From NCBI RefSeq assembly GCF_002246015.1, contig NZ_NOLJ01000001.1, positions 387,402 to 431,493 of the forward strand: a DNA stretch of 44,092 bases, given 5' to 3'. The notes under the pieces were generated by a model. That model was not told where the DNA came from. It saw only the letters and a program-made list of their open reading frames with translations, and did no database searches. Below, piece after piece: positions 17,453-25,326 of the stretch. How positions within the stretch are numbered: position 1 is the stretch's first letter; each line of letters starts with the position of its first letter. Source of the DNA: Nostoc sp. 'Peltigera membranacea cyanobiont' 210A. Its GTDB lineage: Bacteria > Cyanobacteriota > Cyanobacteriia > Cyanobacteriales > Nostocaceae. The position numbers and the translations under genes were made by a program.

Positions 17453-17561
17453 TTGAACAGCAGCCAGAATAGTTGCTGTAGCTGCATTTTTATTTAGCAG
17501 ACACTACGTGTAGCAAGATCCGTGTAAGGGTACATTTCTAATTTTTAATTTTTAATTTATT

Positions 17562-18017
17562 ATGAATTTCCGTGAATTTTCAGCAACGCAACCAGTCATA
17601 TTGGGGTTTGATCCAGGTCGAGATAAGTGTGGTTTAGCGGTGATGGGACTCGATCGGCAACTGTATTATCATCAAGTCGTGCTAGCAAAAGAGGCGATCG
17701 CTACCATTGAGACACTGCGTCAAAGGTTTCCGATCTCTTTGATGGTCATGGGCGACCAAACTACAGCCAAACAGTGGAGACAGAGATTATATCAAGAATT
17801 GACAGAACCCCTGAGTATTATTTTAGTGGATGAGCGCTACACAACCTTAGAAGCACGCGATCGCTATTGGCAAATGTTCCCGCCCAAAGGGCTAATCAAG
17901 CTATTGCCACAGGGTCTACGACAGCCTCCAAGACCCATAGATGACATCGTTGCCATCCTCTTAATCGAAAGATACTTAAATCGCCTCACGGAATCAACAC
18001 TAAGCAGTCAGGAGTGA
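17562..18017 (+). CDS. RuvC/YqgF-like RNase H-fold nuclease
   Basis: 151-aa protein with an RNase H-like fold signature: N-terminal LGFDPGRDKCGLAV (putative metal-binding Asp at about 17), a central VMGDQTTAKQW strand, VDERYTTLEARDRYW (Asp/Glu about 92-93; compare the YqgF motif DER.TT..A) and C-terminal PIDDIVAILLIERYL (two Asp). It resembles the pre-16S rRNA processing nuclease/Holliday-junction-resolvase-like family and keeps the acidic residues, but is more divergent than standard YqgF, so the substrate is uncertain. It follows the DUF3084 gene, separated by the palindromic element and an AT-rich leader. Confidence 0.8.
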   Translation: MNFREFSATQPVILGFDPGRDKCGLAVMGLDRQLYYHQVVLAKEAIATIETLRQRFPISLMVMGDQTTAKQWRQRLYQELTEPLSIILVDERYTTLEARDRYWQMFPPKGLIKLLPQGLRQPPRPIDDIVAILLIERYLNRLTESTLSSQE

Positions 18018-18057
18018 GGAATTAGATCGTTAACTCCAAACTCCTAACTCCAAACTT
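18006..18057. repeat. Short STRR between convergent genes
   Basis: GTCAGGAGTGAGGAATTAG followed by AACTCCAAACTCCTAACTCC copies fills the gap between the RuvC-like gene and DUF3146, directly adjoining both stop codons. Confidence 0.65.
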
Positions 18058-18321
18058 TTAAAGTTCCGCCCGAATCGTAAAAGCATAGTCTCCTCCAGGC
18101 TCTAGCTGATAATCTTGTTGCTCCAAAAATCGACCGAGGGGTTCTTTGATTAAGGCGCGGCCTTGGGAAGGCTTGACGGCAAGTTCTCCCCGGCGAAAAT
18201 GCCACTGGAAATGCCACTCAAACTCACCCGCATTCACTTCGCCTTCTAGGAAGCCGTGTTGCCAGGATTGGCGGGTAATTCTGACATGGGCAGTGGTTTC
18301 TGGCAGACGTTTTGCACTCAC
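18058..18321 (-). CDS. DUF3146 family protein
   Basis: 87-aa soluble cyanobacterial protein of unknown function, starting at a GTG (18321). The sequence is rich in aromatic residues and beta-prone (GEFEWHFQWHFRRGELAVKP), with a conserved-looking PLGRFLEQQDYQLEPGGDY segment. No signal peptide or membrane span. It is convergent with the RuvC-like gene; I recall the order ntcA, DUF3084, RuvC-like, DUF3146 from other heterocystous cyanobacteria. Confidence 0.85.
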   Translation of the reverse strand: MSAKRLPETTAHVRITRQSWQHGFLEGEVNAGEFEWHFQWHFRRGELAVKPSQGRALIKEPLGRFLEQQDYQLEPGGDYAFTIRAEL

Positions 18322-19200
18322 AATGCTTTATGTCAAGTGTGGAATAACAGCCGATTATTTAGGCTACTTACTTTATTTACCAAACATAGCTTAATTAGAC
18401 AAACTGACAAAGTGGGTATTTGTAGTTTACTAGGTTGTGTTGATGAGTAAGATTACTTCAGCATCCTGAAGTTGTGCCACCGATAGCGTAAGCAAGCTAC
18501 GCGTAGCGTCTCCAAGAGTTGCGTTAGCGAGTTTTACTTCGAGGATCATAGTTCGTCATAAAGATTGGAAAATAAATCAAACGAGAAATGCTAATTTTTT
18601 CGTTGCTTCTAGCGATCGCATTTCAACTACTGGTACATTTCAGGAATCGTTCTCTAGCTTAAATACCCAAATTAGCAGTGTCTAACATTCTTATCATAAT
18701 TGTGTCGCTGAAAGTCTTTATTGGGAACCCACAGTATATTTATGCCCCAAGATAGCTGTTTTTTGAATTAATATGTACTCCCAATGTTGGGCAAAAGTAC
18801 CTGAGGCATACAATAAATTAAAAACTACAGATAAAAAGGTTTCGTGAATTACGCATAGACGCTTGTACGATCGGGCAATCCTATAAGAACAACTACGTCG
18901 AACAGTAACGCCTAGAAAAACAGAGGGAATGTCTGATGGAGTCTTCAGAAGAAACTAAACGAGCGGCTTTTTATAAGTTAGTAGCACTAAGTGCATTTTC
19001 ATAAATAACTTTATATATTTTGGTATTTTATTTTGGTTTTGCTGCCTAAATAATTTGTCAATAATGATTTAGATATAACTATTAGTTGTTACTATTTTTG
19101 TGATGTTCAATTCCCTAACTCAAGTAAGATGTGCGCTCACTCTTAAAATCGATATTATATTTATTAAAGGTAATTTTCAGTTTACGTAATGAGGTAAGTA
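18322..19200. other. 879-nt gene-poor region with repeat fragment
   Basis: No ORF with family resemblance. At about 18478-18545 there is a GC-rich palindromic repeat fragment (ATAGCGTAAGCAAGCTACGC, then GTAGCGTCTCC and GCGTTAGCGAG), a common cyanobacterial filler type. A 22-codon frame near 18935 has no recognisable product. The last ~150 nt are AT-rich and probably hold the promoter of the HMA-like gene. Confidence 0.5.
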
Positions 19201-19401
19201 ATGGCAATTCAATTGAAAGTTCCAGATATTAAAGGTGATGAGTGTGCCAAAAAAATAACTAAATCTATTCTGACTATGGAATCTGATGCCAAAGTAGATG
19301 TAAATGTTGATACTAAAATTGTAACTGTAGATGCTGCGGCTTCTGAAGAGTCAATTAAACAGATGGTTCAATCTGCTGGTTATACTATAGAGGGCTATTA
19401 A
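19201..19401 (+). CDS. Small HMA-like (heavy-metal-associated) protein with degenerate metal site
   Basis: 66-aa protein with the ferredoxin-like HMA pattern: VPDI at the start, a first helix CAKKITKSILTM, strands KVDVNVDTKIVTV, helix SEESIKQMVQSAGYTIEGY. Normal copper chaperones have MxCxxC in the first loop; here the matching stretch is IKGDEC, so only the second Cys (about residue 18) survives. It therefore may not bind Cu(I) like Atx1/CopZ, or could do so as a dimer. A purine-rich GAGG lies just upstream of the ATG. It stands alone, with strong hairpins downstream. Confidence 0.82.
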   Translation: MAIQLKVPDIKGDECAKKITKSILTMESDAKVDVNVDTKIVTVDAAASEESIKQMVQSAGYTIEGY

Positions 19402-19442
19402 TTATTTTCTCTAAATTTATTAGAAAATTTAGAGAGAATAAA
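19401..19442 (+). terminator. Long hairpin after the HMA-like gene
   Basis: Arms ATTATTTTCTCTAAATTT (19401-19418) and AAATTTAGAGAGAATAA (19425-19441) pair with one mismatch around a 6-nt loop. It begins at the stop codon. No U-run follows, so it may act as a terminator or as an mRNA-stabilising 3' end. Confidence 0.65.
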
Positions 19443-19467
19443 TTAGCCAGCAGAATAACTTAATGAT

Positions 19468-19494
19468 ATTTACGTCCGTTTTCAGGGCGTAAAT
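19468..19494 (+). terminator. Second hairpin downstream of the HMA-like gene
   Basis: ATTTACGTCC (19468-19477) and GGGCGTAAAT (19485-19494) pair except for one G-T position, around the 7-nt loop GTTTTCA. It is GC-poor and lacks a T-tract, so its role is uncertain. Confidence 0.4.
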
Positions 19495-19773
19495 ATGAAT
19501 AAGTACTCTACTCGATTGTAACTATTCCTCCTCTACTAAGATGGCAAACGGATCTAAATATTAGCAAGCGTGAATAAGAATTAAATTCACCAAAACTGCA
19601 ATCAAACATGACTTAAATAAAATTAAACACTAAATCTTATGTTAGTACTCATTATTAGGTAGAAGTTAGAGGCAACGACGGTTGTCTGTCAAATAATGTG
19701 ATATTCTCACACCTAGCAGAAAGAAAAATTACATTCACTTATCCTCAAGTCTAAGTACTAGGGAGGATTTCTA

Positions 19774-19842
19774 ATGAATAACGAACTGATAGATAATTGG
19801 TGCAGAAAGCTAGAGCTAGAAGCATGGAAACCAAACAGCTAG
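19774..19842 (+). CDS. Possible 22-aa leader ORF overlapping the aldo/keto reductase start
   Basis: ATG at 19774 is preceded at good spacing by a strong ribosome-binding sequence (GGGAGG, 19761-19766), whereas the reductase ATG at 19824 has none. The frame encodes a 22-aa peptide beginning MNNELIDNWCRK and ends inside the reductase gene, overlapping it by 19 nt. This suggests translational coupling; it could equally be a decayed start region. No homology known. Confidence 0.35.
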   Translation: MNNELIDNWCRKLELEAWKPNS

Positions 19843-20690
19843 GAAAAACTGGTATCTTTGTGAGTGCGATTGGTTTGGGTGGTATGCCCATGTCAATTGC
19901 TAATCGTCCTCCTGAATCGCAATCAATCCAAGTTATTCATCGTGCCTTGGATTTGGGTATTACATTTATTGACACTGCCGATTCTTACTGCAAAGATGAG
20001 TCAGATAAACACCACAATGAGCAGCTAATTCACAAGGCACTTAGTAATTACAAAGGCGATGTTAGCCAAGTGATTGTAGCAACTAAGGGCGGATTGATGC
20101 GTCCCGATGGCAACTGGACAAGCAACGGCAACCCAGAACATTTGCGCCAAACAATTCGAGTCAGTTTTGAGGCGTTGGGTGGTACTAAACCCATCGATGT
20201 TTGGCAATACCATTCTCCCGATACTAATTACACTATTGAAAAATCCCTTGCGCCAGTTAAAGAAGCAGCGGAAGCTGGTTTAATTCGGTTTGTGGGAGTT
20301 TCTAACTTTTCCGTTGAACAAATTAAGCGGGCGCGCGATGTGGTGGATATTGTCTCGGTGCAGAATCAATACAGCCCTTGGCAACGACAGCCAGAAAATG
20401 ATGGCGTATTAAAATATTGCGAACAGCAAGGATTGACTTTTTTACCTTGGAGTCCATTTGGTGGTAGGCGTCGCCATCAGGACTTGCAAGATATCCCTGC
20501 GATCGCTAATTTAGCGAAAGAAAAAGGCGTGTCGGTGTATAATATCGTTCTAGCGTGGTTGCGTTCTAAGTCACCTGCTATTTTGCCTATTCCTGGTGCT
20601 AGCAAGGTTTCTAGTATTGAAGACTCAACACGTGCTATCAACGTGAAACTATCTGACGAAGAAGTGCAAAAAATTGATCGGGCAACTTAA
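19824..20690 (+). CDS. Aldo/keto reductase
   Basis: 288-aa NADPH-dependent oxidoreductase of the AKR superfamily, with a TIM-barrel fold. The start METKQLGKTGIFVSAIGLGG is the classical N-terminus; an in-frame TTG at 19797 is less likely. Catalytic tetrad residues appear in order: Asp and Tyr in FIDTADSYCKDE, Lys in VIVATKGG, and His in VWQYHSPD. The C-terminal cofactor motif ILPIPGASKVSSIED is present. Substrate unknown. It may be translated through coupling to the small ORF at 19774. A MITE-like element begins 6 nt after the stop codon. Confidence 0.92.
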   Translation: METKQLGKTGIFVSAIGLGGMPMSIANRPPESQSIQVIHRALDLGITFIDTADSYCKDESDKHHNEQLIHKALSNYKGDVSQVIVATKGGLMRPDGNWTSNGNPEHLRQTIRVSFEALGGTKPIDVWQYHSPDTNYTIEKSLAPVKEAAEAGLIRFVGVSNFSVEQIKRARDVVDIVSVQNQYSPWQRQPENDGVLKYCEQQGLTFLPWSPFGGRRRHQDLQDIPAIANLAKEKGVSVYNIVLAWLRSKSPAILPIPGASKVSSIEDSTRAINVKLSDEEVQKIDRAT

Positions 20691-20696
20691 TTATTC

Positions 20697-20808
20697 GGCG
20701 TTGCTAATTAAATGTATGGATTTGGTTATAAAGACGTTGCAATGTAACGTTTTTACAAAAATTTTGAAATCACGCAAAATCATTTTCATACCTGAATTTA
20801 GCAACGCC
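20697..20808. repeat. MITE-like element with perfect 11-bp terminal inverted repeats
   Basis: Ends GGCGTTGCTAA (20697-20707) and TTAGCAACGCC (20798-20808) are an exact inverted pair, with an internal hairpin ACGTT-GCAATGT-AACGT. It has no ORF. It begins 6 nt after the aldo/keto reductase stop and ends exactly where a truncated GNAT frame begins. Confidence 0.85.
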
Positions 20809-20809
20809 A

Positions 20810-20962
20810 ATCATGCCACTGGCTAATGTTGCTTCTGTAAAGCTATTAGAAAAAATTGGTATGCGTCGTGAGAGTCATCTGCGGGAAAAAGAGTTAATCA
20901 AAGGCAGATGGTACGACAACTTTCTTTACGCTATCCTTGAGCATGAGTGGAAAGCGAACTAA
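20810..20962 (+). pseudogene. C-terminal remnant of a RimJ/RimL-type GNAT acetyltransferase
   Basis: The frame reads ANVASVKLLEKIGMRRESHL, then REKELIKGRWYDNFLYAILE and HEWKAN before TAA at 20960-20962. This is the typical end of GNAT N-acetyltransferases of the RimJ/RimL group (N..S..LLEK.GMRRE.HLRE ... KGRW.D...YAILE.EW). Everything N-terminal is missing, replaced by the MITE-like element, so I call it a truncated pseudogene. A normal protein would be about 170-190 aa. Confidence 0.75.
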
Positions 20963-21045
20963 TATTGCTTCTATGAGCTACCTCAGAGACAATATGATAA
21001 ATTACTGAGAAATTGAGGATAAGACAAGTTCGGAGGGTCGCACAA

Positions 21046-21822
21046 ATGACCAACACTATCCTCGATTTCCAAACAGCTACAGGACACGAAGTATTAGCAG
21101 CAGCCGGTAAAAAATATTTGCGTCCTGGTGGACGAATAGCCACCGAAAAATTATTTCAGTGGGCAAACTTTCAGCCTGGAGAGACAGTTTTAGAGCTAGG
21201 TTCTAGCTTTGGATATAGTGCGATCGCTTTAGCAAAAAACTACCATGTCAAAGTAGTAGGCATTGAAAAAAATCCTGATAGTGTAGCTCTTGCGCGTGCT
21301 AATATATGCGCTGCTGGGTTAGAAAATCAAGTTGAAATTATTGAAGGTAATATTTTCAACCTAGAGGCAATCCCAGGAAAGTTTGATTATGTATTGGCAG
21401 AAGCTATTCTCACAATGCAATCCCCATTAGGAAAAGCAAAGATTTTAGCTGAAATTCATAATCGATTAAAGCTGGGAGGTAAATTTCTCTCCCATGAACT
21501 GTTAGCCAGTGATAAAGAAGAACAAATTCATGCTGACTTAGCAAGAGTAATTCGAGTTAATTCTGCGCCACTATCAGAATCCAAGTGGATTACGGCTTTT
21601 GCAACAGCAGGATTGCAAGTACAGAAATGCCAAACTGAGTCAATGAATTTATTGAATTTAGGGCGGATATTTCAAGATGAAGGTTTTTTTAACACAACTC
21701 GAATTTTGTGGAATATCTTGACGCAGAGAGATATCCGCAACCGGGTTTTAGAAATTCACCAAGTTTTTCATAAATACCAACACGAATTAGGCTACATCAT
21801 TTCGTGTGCTGTTGCCCAGTAA
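21046..21822 (+). CDS. Class I SAM-dependent methyltransferase
   Basis: 258-aa Rossmann-type methyltransferase. Start at ATG 21046 (MTNTILDFQTATGHEVLAAA) behind a good ribosome-binding sequence (CGGAGGG); an upstream in-frame TTG at 21013 is less likely. Motif I is VLELGSSFGYSAIALAK (about 49-65), motif II VVGIEKNPDSVALAR, and a post-I segment FDYVLAEAILTM. The acceptor is not identifiable. It heads a plus-strand cluster with a cupin (93 nt downstream) and a 163-aa unknown (21 nt further), pointing to one transcript. The convergent Crp/Fnr regulator could control it. Confidence 0.88.
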   Translation: MTNTILDFQTATGHEVLAAAGKKYLRPGGRIATEKLFQWANFQPGETVLELGSSFGYSAIALAKNYHVKVVGIEKNPDSVALARANICAAGLENQVEIIEGNIFNLEAIPGKFDYVLAEAILTMQSPLGKAKILAEIHNRLKLGGKFLSHELLASDKEEQIHADLARVIRVNSAPLSESKWITAFATAGLQVQKCQTESMNLLNLGRIFQDEGFFNTTRILWNILTQRDIRNRVLEIHQVFHKYQHELGYIISCAVAQ

Positions 21823-21859
21823 CATAATTTATTCACCAAAACCATCGCCTGATAAATAC

Positions 21860-21882
21860 TGATAATCCTTGAACGATTATCA
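21860..21882. promoter_or_regulatory. Perfect 8-bp inverted repeat upstream of the cupin gene
   Basis: TGATAATC (21860-21867), spacer CTTGAAC, GATTATCA (21875-21882), 33 nt before the cupin ATG and after the methyltransferase stop. It could be an operator (half-sites TGAT/ATCA recall FNR-type boxes, but the spacing is much wider) or an intercistronic RNA hairpin. No T-run follows. Confidence 0.45.
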
Positions 21883-21914
21883 ACCTTCTTTACGGTTCAT
21901 CATCCCAAAATACT

Positions 21915-22259
21915 ATGACCAAAATCATAACTAGCCCATCTTTTATTACTCAACTACGAGAACAAATTGAATATCCCAGTGCGGGAGTTTTCAGCAAAGT
22001 ACTGCTGAAAGATAACGCTTGTCAATACACTCTATTTTGCCTAGCAGCTAACACTGATATTTCTGAGCATACCTCTATTCGGAATGCCACCATCAATGTA
22101 ATTGAAGGCAGAGGTCTACTCAGTTTATCTGGAGAATATATTACACTTGAACCTGGTATTTTTGTCTTTATACCTGCTAACGCACCTCATGCCTTAAAAG
22201 CTGAAGAAAATCTGACATTTTTGCTCACACTTTCTGAGAAAGTCACAGATAAAAATTAG
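21915..22259 (+). CDS. Cupin-domain protein
   Basis: 114-aa single-domain cupin (beta-barrel). Motif 1 lies around ISEHTSIRNATINVIEGRGL and motif 2 around LEPGIFVFIPANAPHALKA; the barrel retains His (SEH; APHAL) but lacks the full H-x-H pair of strong metal binders, so metal occupancy is uncertain. Middle gene of the methyltransferase-cupin-unknown cluster, with 21 nt to the next gene. Small-molecule sensing or an enzyme-accessory role is possible; nothing identifies a ligand. Confidence 0.82.
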   Translation: MTKIITSPSFITQLREQIEYPSAGVFSKVLLKDNACQYTLFCLAANTDISEHTSIRNATINVIEGRGLLSLSGEYITLEPGIFVFIPANAPHALKAEENLTFLLTLSEKVTDKN

Positions 22260-22280
22260 TTAATTCTGGAGTCTAAAAAA

Positions 22281-22772
22281 ATGCGATCGCTACTTTTAAG
22301 TTTTGCTCAAAATTTAAGTTTTTCTGAAACTCAGTTGGAAGAAATACTATCACAGCCTTTAACTGAAGTTCTCAATTCGCCTGAATTGCAACAAGAACTA
22401 AACAGCTTAGATACCAATTTGCTTAAAGAAACTTTGCCCACAGCAGGAGGAGTTTTAGCTAAGGAATTACCACCTTTTTATAACTGGCTAAAAAATGAGT
22501 TAGGAGTCAAGCGGGTTCCTGATAGTCCCGATCACACTACAACATGGGTAATTGGTTTCGTCCATAATCAAGAAAGTTTAGCTCATTTAGTTGAGTTACA
22601 CCGTCCAGTACCTCGTCCGGCTTTAGAAGCTTCTATTCCCCGCTTGATAGGTATGTTTGAAGGTGTCGAAGATGCGCAAGTTCGGCAGGAATGGCAAAAA
22701 GCGATCGCGGCTCTATGTCTAGTTTTAGTTGTTGCTGCACGCGAACAAGATAGAGTAGCTGTAGCAGTATAA
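22281..22772 (+). CDS. Hypothetical protein in the methyltransferase-cupin cluster
   Basis: 163 aa, family not recognised. Mostly helical: an N-terminal helical half (SFSETQLEEILSQPLTEVLN), a central LPPFYNWLKNELGVKRVPD, and a His-containing core (SPDHTTTWVIGFVHNQESLA, then HLVELHRPVPRPALEASIPR). No signal peptide; the C-terminal stretch AIAALCLVLVVAARE is hydrophobic but short and probably a buried helix. It starts 21 nt after the cupin stop and so probably belongs to the same transcript. A nested palindromic element starts 17 nt after its stop. Confidence 0.72.
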   Translation: MRSLLLSFAQNLSFSETQLEEILSQPLTEVLNSPELQQELNSLDTNLLKETLPTAGGVLAKELPPFYNWLKNELGVKRVPDSPDHTTTWVIGFVHNQESLAHLVELHRPVPRPALEASIPRLIGMFEGVEDAQVRQEWQKAIAALCLVLVVAAREQDRVAVAV

Positions 22773-22789
22773 ATTGCTGTCCCCCGCGT

Positions 22790-23013
22790 GTAGGGGCGCG
22801 CAGCTGTGCATCGGTGTCAACTTAAGCCGAAAACTATATCGGACAGGCATTTTGCAAATCCCTCACGCCCTCATCCCCTAACCCCTTCTCCCAAGGGAGA
22901 AGGGGAATTGCTCCCTTCTCCCTTGGGGAGAGGGGCTGGGGGTGAGGGCAAAACGTTGTTACCAAGCGGATTTAGCGTTAAGTTGACACCAATGCACAGA
23001 TGTGCGCCCCTAC
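22790..23013. repeat. Nested palindromic element between convergent genes
   Basis: Outer inverted repeat of about 36 nt: GTAGGGGCGCGCAGCTGTGC onward (22790-22825) against its complement at 22978-23013, with a few mismatches. Inside are CCCTCACGCCCTCATCCCC ... GGGGGTGAGGGC and CCTTCTCCCAAGGGAGAAGG pairs. No credible ORF. It runs from 17 nt after the 163-aa gene to the last base of the Crp/Fnr stop codon, so any transcript through it forms a large hairpin. Confidence 0.85.
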
Positions 23014-23711
23014 TAATCTATATCTCCAGATGCGATCGCATCTAATTTATCAACATCAAGGATCGTAATCGTCCCACCCCGACGATAAGCAATTACTGAC
23101 TTGAGACTTTTAATTAATCGCACGCATTCTTCGTAAGTAATGCCGCTACTTCGAGCCATCCGATAATAAGATAATTTGACTTTTAAATACTCGCCTTGTG
23201 GACTAGATTCAGTTCCAGATTCAGCAGCAAAATATTGAATCAATCTCGCAAGGCGAACAATCGCTCTTTCAGAAACTAATCCGTGGACTGTTTCATGTAA
23301 TTGCTGAATCCGACTGTTAAAAACCATCAGCATTCGTAAGGCGATTTCAGGATTTTCGCCAATAGCTTTTAATAAAGCATCCCGCTCTACAGTAAGGATT
23401 TCACAATCAGATTCAGCAGTGACAGTTGCCGGAGAAATTCCATTTCCCAACAAAGCAGGAGCCGCAAAAATTTCCCCAGCAGCTAACGCGCGAAGAATTG
23501 TTTCTTTCCCCGTTGTTGCTGTTTTGGTAACTTGAATCGATCCGCTGACAACAGCATAAAGTTTTGCTGGTAAGCGATCGCCTTCATGGAGAATAATCTC
23601 TCCTTTGCGATAGCCTTGTACCTGAGTGTAAGGTTGCAAACCGATCTTCTCTGCTGTTTCTAAACCTGCAAACACAATAATTTGAGAAAGTTGTTCCAGG
23701 GATGCCTGCAT
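23013..23711 (-). CDS. Crp/Fnr family transcriptional regulator
   Basis: 232-aa regulator. I choose ATG 23711 (MQASLEQLSQIIVFAG), which sits 2 nt after the amidase stop codon; a longer frame to 23753 would overlap the amidase gene by 40 nt. Cyclic-nucleotide-binding-type domain about 10-125 (GEIILHEGD, LYAVVSGSIQVTK), long dimer helix, and a C-terminal winged HTH about 150-220 (LKVKLSYYRMARSSGITYEE, CVRLIKSLK). No Cys cluster, so not an oxygen-sensing FNR proper; ligand unknown. Probably co-transcribed and translationally coupled with the amidase. It faces the methyltransferase-cupin cluster. Confidence 0.9.
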   Translation of the reverse strand: MQASLEQLSQIIVFAGLETAEKIGLQPYTQVQGYRKGEIILHEGDRLPAKLYAVVSGSIQVTKTATTGKETILRALAAGEIFAAPALLGNGISPATVTAESDCEILTVERDALLKAIGENPEIALRMLMVFNSRIQQLHETVHGLVSERAIVRLARLIQYFAAESGTESSPQGEYLKVKLSYYRMARSSGITYEECVRLIKSLKSVIAYRRGGTITILDVDKLDAIASGDID

Positions 23712-23713
23712 GA

Positions 23714-25117
23714 TTAGCCCGATATTGCCAAGGCTGGACGATGATGAATCCAAGGGTTAGCCGCTTCTAATTGTGCTGCTAGGCTGATGATTGTGGCTTC
23801 AGCGGCAGGTTTACCAATGAGCTGCACACTGATGGGTAAACCCTTACTATCAAAGCCGACAGGAATTGCGATCGCAGGTTGTCCAGTTGCATTCGCAGGC
23901 GGACAAGGGGCAACCCACTCAATAATATTTTGGAATGTCTCTTCTGGACTCAGCGAAGCCCATTCCCCAACGCGGATAGGTGAATGTAGATAAACTGGCA
24001 ATACCAGCACATCCACAGTATCGAAAAATGCCACAATTTGACGTGCCACTACCTGCATTTGGGAAACTGCTTGCAGGTATTCTCCAACGGAACCTGTGCG
24101 TGCAAATAGCCAGCGATTCAATGGCTGCAAAGCTTCAGCAGGAAGTCCCGCCGCCGCTACTCCAGCTTGCCAAACGATTTGAAAGGGTTCAACTAAACCG
24201 CTAAAATCTGGGGATTTTTGTTCAACGTGGTGTCCGAGTTTTTCTAATAACTGGACTGTTTGGCGGACACCTTGCTGACAGTTAGCGTCAGCTTCTCCCA
24301 AAGGAGAAATACTAGTGTCAAAGGCAATTCGCAAAGCACCGAGTTTTGTCTTAGTGGCGGCGAGAAATGATGGTTCGGGATCTGGCAACCAGTAAGGATC
24401 GCCTGTCATGTAACCAGAGATGGCATCCAAAAGGGCAGCAGCATCAGCAACAGTCCGGGCGATTGGCCCGTTGACGGCAATTCCAGCGAGGCGTTCGCCT
24501 ACGGGTGCTTTACTTACCCTGCCCCTGGATGGTTTGAGTCCCACCAAACCACAACAAGCCGCAGGCCCCCGAATTGAACCACCGCCATCAGAACCTTGAG
24601 CGATCGCACACAATCCCGCTGCTACCGCCGCTGCTGCGCCACCACTGGAACCGCCAGGGGTGTATTCTAAATTCCACGGATTTCTGGCTGGGGGAAAACC
24701 CGTAGGTTCGCTGTAAGGGAATGAACCTAATTCGGAAGTAGCTGTTTTACCAAGAATAGTAAATCCAGCTTGCTTAATTCTCGTTACAACCCCATCATCA
24801 TAGTTAGGGATATTATTCAGTAATGCTGGATTTCCATAAGTACAGGTAATACCTGCTACAGCATTCAGGTCTTTAATGGAAATCGGCACGCCAAAAAATG
24901 GTGGTAGTTCTGAGGTAGTTGTCAATAATTCTGTTTTGGCTTTGGCATCTGCGATCGCTAATTCTGCCGTCACCGTAAAATAACTTCCTAATTGGGGATT
25001 TAATTGCCCAATCCGTTCTAAATATATTTCTACCAACTCTAGCGGTGATATTTCCCGGCGACGAATTAATTGCGCCAACTCTAGTGCTGGGGTAAATGCT
25101 AAATCAACTTCATTCAT
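23714..25117 (-). CDS. Amidase (amidase signature family)
   Basis: 467-aa hydrolase of the amidase-signature family. The Ser-cisSer-Lys triad is intact: K82 in PISIKDLNAV, S157 in TPGGSSGGAAAAVAAG, S181 in QGSDGGGSIRGPAACCG. No GatB/GatC neighbour and the C-terminal half is not specifically GatA-like, so a stand-alone amide hydrolase is more likely than a Glu-tRNA amidotransferase subunit. First gene of a two-gene unit with the Crp/Fnr regulator; the stop and the next ATG are separated by 2 nt. Confidence 0.92.
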   Translation of the reverse strand: MNEVDLAFTPALELAQLIRRREISPLELVEIYLERIGQLNPQLGSYFTVTAELAIADAKAKTELLTTTSELPPFFGVPISIKDLNAVAGITCTYGNPALLNNIPNYDDGVVTRIKQAGFTILGKTATSELGSFPYSEPTGFPPARNPWNLEYTPGGSSGGAAAAVAAGLCAIAQGSDGGGSIRGPAACCGLVGLKPSRGRVSKAPVGERLAGIAVNGPIARTVADAAALLDAISGYMTGDPYWLPDPEPSFLAATKTKLGALRIAFDTSISPLGEADANCQQGVRQTVQLLEKLGHHVEQKSPDFSGLVEPFQIVWQAGVAAAGLPAEALQPLNRWLFARTGSVGEYLQAVSQMQVVARQIVAFFDTVDVLVLPVYLHSPIRVGEWASLSPEETFQNIIEWVAPCPPANATGQPAIAIPVGFDSKGLPISVQLIGKPAAEATIISLAAQLEAANPWIHHRPALAISG

Positions 25118-25326
25118 AGGTTAGTGAATGGGTAATTTTCTCTTTCTCTGGGATTTTTAAACTGAAATTGTTACTTTAGCAGGATTTACGGGAACTATAC
25201 ATTTTATAGCTTCCTAAGATTTGTGACTCATTTAGGATGCTCAGATGCAATAGGCGTGGTTGTATTCTTACTCAAGCCATTTTAATTGTTTTGCATAAAC
25301 TTTCGACAAATCCCCAAGGGGTATTT

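Noticed and set aside
18935..19003. 22-codon frame beginning MESSEETKRAAFYKL
   Set aside because: No convincing ribosome-binding site or homology; too short to support.
22806..23045. 79-codon plus-strand ORF
   Set aside because: It lies almost wholly within the nested palindromic element and overlaps the Crp/Fnr gene's end; its sequence is repeat translation.
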